DNA of 9,104 nt. Origin: Bacillota bacterium (GTDB lineage: Bacteria; Bacillota; Clostridia; Lachnospirales; Lachnospiraceae). The notes under the pieces were generated by a model. It saw only the letters and a list, made by a program, of their open reading frames with translations, had not been told where the DNA came from and did not search any database. The position numbers and the translations under genes were made by a program. The stretch covers positions 1 to 9,104 of the forward strand of contig JAEVYT010000037.1 in the NCBI GenBank assembly GCA_023392615.1, in the 5' to 3' direction. Below are positions 7,645 to 9,104 of the stretch, in pieces. How positions within the stretch are numbered: the first letter of the stretch is position 1; every line of letters begins with the position of its first letter.

Positions 7645-7732
7645 ATGAGGATGATGTTGTAGATATACAAAACAAGTCAAACTTATTTGCTTATTGTGCT
7701 AATAATCCAATTAGTAATGTGGATTCGAATGG
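7612..7732 (+). repeat. RHS-core segment, copy B
   Basis: Direct repeat of 5907-6027, offset 1705 bases, with 7 differences in 121. It overlaps copy B of the YD block by the four bases GATA, which marks the deletion junction. Confidence 0.93.
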
Positions 7733-8126
7733 GCATAATTATTATAATGGCCATGTGTGGGTATCAAGTTTGCCAACAGAAGGAGAGGCAAACTCTACAG
7801 CAGTTCTTCGCAATCCTGATGGTAGTGTGAAGCAAGAGCGTTCATATGGCCCAGATGGAAAAGTCACAGAAGATACTGATTATAACCATCCTGGAAATAA
7901 GCATCAATTTCCGCATAAACATAAATGGAAAGATGGGGTAAGAGGGCCCGCAGAACCATGCCCGACTCCATCCCCTAGTCAATTTAGTTGGAGACAGCCC
8001 GTTAGTTATAATAATGTGGTTGCAGATACAGCAACTGCTGTTGGGGTTGGAACTATAATATATTGGGTGATATCTGAAGGGTCTAGAATAGTGTTTCCAC
8101 CAAGAAATTTAGTTCCTGTACCATAA
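7719..8126 (+). CDS. Orphan RHS C-terminal toxin tip (CT2), silent cassette
   Basis: The frame is open from 7614, right after TGA 7611-7613, and its first part encodes the RHS core (YYNPEWGRF to NPISNVDSNG). The only initiation codon, GTG 7719, is the Val before DSNG and has no ribosome binding site, so expression as it stands is doubtful. From GTG the product is 135 residues. DSNG and YYNGHVWVSSL (8-18) are shared with the tip of the main gene. A His-rich stretch follows: DTDYNHPG (52-59), His62, FPHKHKW (64-70) and KDGVRGP (71-77). A hydrophobic segment (~106-118) and the proline-rich end PPRNLVPVP complete it. I know similar Asp/His-rich tips from RHS proteins of Firmicutes but cannot name the family or activity; metal-binding or nuclease-like chemistry would be a guess. 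Its likely immunity gene lies 78 bases downstream. Confidence 0.75.
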   Translation: MDSNGHNYYNGHVWVSSLPTEGEANSTAVLRNPDGSVKQERSYGPDGKVTEDTDYNHPGNKHQFPHKHKWKDGVRGPAEPCPTPSPSQFSWRQPVSYNNVVADTATAVGVGTIIYWVISEGSRIVFPPRNLVPVP

Positions 8127-8192
8127 TTAATATAAATACAAATCAGAAATAATTATACAATAGATTGCTAATTTAAAAATTTAGCCAAATTA

Positions 8193-8207
8193 AAGGAGAA
8201 ATGTATG
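8193..8207 (+). promoter_or_regulatory. Ribosome binding site selecting ATG 8205
   Basis: AAGGAG at 8193-8198 is 6 bases before ATG 8205. Another ATG at 8201 is closer and opens only a short frame that soon stops, so 8205 is the start. Its strong site means the immunity gene can be translated independently of the broken tip before it. Confidence 0.8.
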
Positions 8208-8663
8208 ATTGGATTAGATATAGAAGTTAAAAACCAATACAATAATTATTTATTTAAAATTTTTAATGGAATAGAAATGTCTAAATATACATGGAAAATT
8301 GTATATCAAGATTTTATATATTCTGAAAATGGAGAAAAGAAAACCAACATTTTTAGCAAGGATGTATTGAATGGAGATGATTTTTTAAAATGTATTTCTA
8401 GAAATAGTTATTATATGATCTTTTGTGGTATAGAAGTATATCCCATAGGCAAAGAAATTACTGATATTAAAATTTTTGAAGATTTTATAGATAGTTCCTG
8501 TCAGATGTTTTTTCTTTGTACTGACTCAGGTTATATTGAATTTTATTGTAAGGATCAAAATATCTTGGATTTAGTTTATAACAATTGCGTAGGAGACGAA
8601 TTTGAAAAAGTGGAATATAAAACATATGATGAATTACTTGGTAGGAACATAGGAGATTGGTAG
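8205..8663 (+). CDS. Putative immunity protein paired with the orphan tip CT2
   Basis: The protein has 152 residues, is acidic, rich in Tyr, Phe and Ile, and has no signal peptide or membrane segment, so it is probably cytoplasmic. From memory the layout (MIGLDIEVKNQYNNYLFKIF start, ISRNSYYMIF, FYCKDQNILDLVYNN, Trp at the end) resembles the DUF2691 family, but this needs a profile search. It directly follows a toxin tip and its C-terminal 33 residues have a damaged homolog at 7018-7119, so it belongs to the exchangeable part of the locus. I therefore infer immunity to CT2. It has a good Shine-Dalgarno and an intact frame while the tip before it cannot be started, as expected of an orphan immunity gene kept for defence against siblings. 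A weak promoter could lie in the AT-rich 78-base gap; I see no clear terminator after it. Confidence 0.8.
   Translation: MIGLDIEVKNQYNNYLFKIFNGIEMSKYTWKIVYQDFIYSENGEKKTNIFSKDVLNGDDFLKCISRNSYYMIFCGIEVYPIGKEITDIKIFEDFIDSSCQMFFLCTDSGYIEFYCKDQNILDLVYNNCVGDEFEKVEYKTYDELLGRNIGDW
8562..8663 (+). repeat. 3' end of immunity gene, intact copy of the relic at 7018-7119
   Basis: These last 34 codons align without gaps to 7018-7119: 79 of 102 bases and 23 of 33 residues are the same. The divergence is much larger than that between the RHS blocks (2-6%), so the two repeats have different ages. Confidence 0.85.
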
Positions 8664-9029
8664 ATTATTATTTTTAATGTAATTATTATGTTGTTATATG
8701 TGTTTATAATGTAGTGCTAACATACTGATTAAAATATCATTTTGAAAAGTTTATATATTTTAAGTTAGATAATCTACAAACATTTAATATTTAAAATATT
8801 TAGATATTATCATCGGAAAATGGTTACTCCAATATATAATTAACAAAAATTTTAATTATTGGTGATGTATTATACGCTTTCATATGTATAAATTAAACAA
8901 CCTACGTGTTTGTGGTGTTTTCTAAGCTCTTATACATATTATCACTAAATATAAGTTACCATTTAACTAGATTATATTAACTAGAATAAATAAGTGAATT
9001 ATATTCACTAACTTTATTAAATTTCGGAT
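8664..9029 (+). other. AT-rich intergenic region between the toxin locus and the second rpsR
   Basis: I see no gene in either strand here. The region contains an A/T-only hairpin (ATAATTAA at 8836-8843 and TTAATTAT at 8852-8859), which may be chance. It also has a direct repeat TTAACTAGA (8963-8971 and 8977-8985) and a palindrome at 8993-9009 described separately. No ssb or rpsF sequence precedes the rpsR-like start, unlike the usual operon. Confidence 0.7.
8993..9009. promoter_or_regulatory. 17-base palindrome, possible operator of the downstream rpsR-like gene
   Basis: AGTGAAT and ATTCACT form a perfect 7-base inverted repeat around TAT. It lies 35 bases before the start codon and just after a possible -10 element TAGAAT (8982-8987), so it would cover the transcription start. 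Its size and symmetry fit a repressor of the Fur/Zur class, but the sequence does not clearly match a consensus I know. No good -35 element is visible at the right spacing. Confidence 0.4.
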
Positions 9030-9044
9030 AAGGAGGTCATGTTC

Positions 9045-9104
9045 ATGCCATTCAAGAAAAGCAATGATGATAGAGGCGATTCTCCGATGAAGAGAAAATC
9101 CTTT
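9045..9104 (+). CDS. rpsR: Probable second 30S ribosomal protein S18, N-terminal 20 residues (gene runs off the window)
   Basis: AGGAGG at 9031-9036 stands 8 bases before ATG 9045; an in-frame ATG at 9039 is too close to it. The 20 codons read MPFKKSNDDRGDSPMKRKSF. This resembles the basic, disordered N-terminus of Lachnospiraceae S18, in which an acidic/Ser stretch and MKR precede the RRRKKVC segment. The very strong ribosome binding site fits a ribosomal protein. The conserved core lies outside the window, so the identity is not proven. If correct, the toxin locus lies between two rpsR genes, and whether this one keeps the zinc-binding Cys residues cannot be seen here. Confidence 0.6.
   Translation, partial: MPFKKSNDDRGDSPMKRKSF

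Noticed and set aside
7341..8663. Mobile element as carrier of the orphan cassette
   Set aside because: I found no transposase, integrase, terminal inverted repeats or target-site duplication; homologous recombination and microhomology explain the structure better.
8836..8859. A/T-only hairpin as terminator of the orphan immunity gene
   Set aside because: No G-C pairs, no T tract after the stem, and about 170 bases from the stop; in such AT-rich DNA it may be chance.

Overview
The window is AT-rich and suggests a low-GC Firmicute. The ribosomal protein S18 fragments at both ends look like those of Lachnospiraceae / Clostridium cluster XIVa; this is family recognition from memory, not a search. 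All supported genes lie on the + strand.

Layout. (1) Positions 1-140 hold the last 29 codons of an S18 gene (rpsR) and a good intrinsic terminator. (2) A consensus-like promoter (264-292) leads into a very large secreted RHS/YD-repeat protein locus (340-6529). It has a signal peptide, a DNRLRE-type wall/surface domain, two carbohydrate-binding-like modules, a long YD-repeat shell, the RHS-associated core and a variable C-terminal domain (CT1). The locus carries two single-base lesions, both in homopolymers (A7 at 363-369, T4 at 1772-1775) and both needing the same -1 correction. With them corrected the protein would be 2063 residues. (3) A small three-helix membrane protein (6612-6902) sits where an immunity gene is expected. 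It is followed by a 34-codon relic of a second immunity gene (7018-7119) and a strong terminator (7193-7234). (4) Beyond the terminator is an orphan cassette. It contains a broken RHS fragment (7366-7644) almost identical to an internal part of the large gene, fused out of frame through a 4-base microhomology to the RHS core end and a different C-terminal domain (CT2, to 8126). An intact putative immunity gene (8205-8663) follows, homologous to the relic in (3). (5) About 380 bases of AT-rich non-coding DNA contain a 17-base palindrome, then come the ribosome binding site and first 20 codons of what looks like a second rpsR.

Reading. This is a polymorphic-toxin locus of the WapA/Rhs type: a surface-delivered shell with exchangeable C-terminal toxin tips, each paired with an immunity gene. 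The orphan cassette and the immunity relic are direct traces of tip exchange. The silent tip CT2 has no start or ribosome binding site of its own, but shares flanking homology with the main gene, so recombination could switch the tip. The two rpsR ends bracketing the locus are a separate oddity. They may be a second, perhaps zinc-regulated, S18 paralog, or a duplication that flanks the whole toxin locus.
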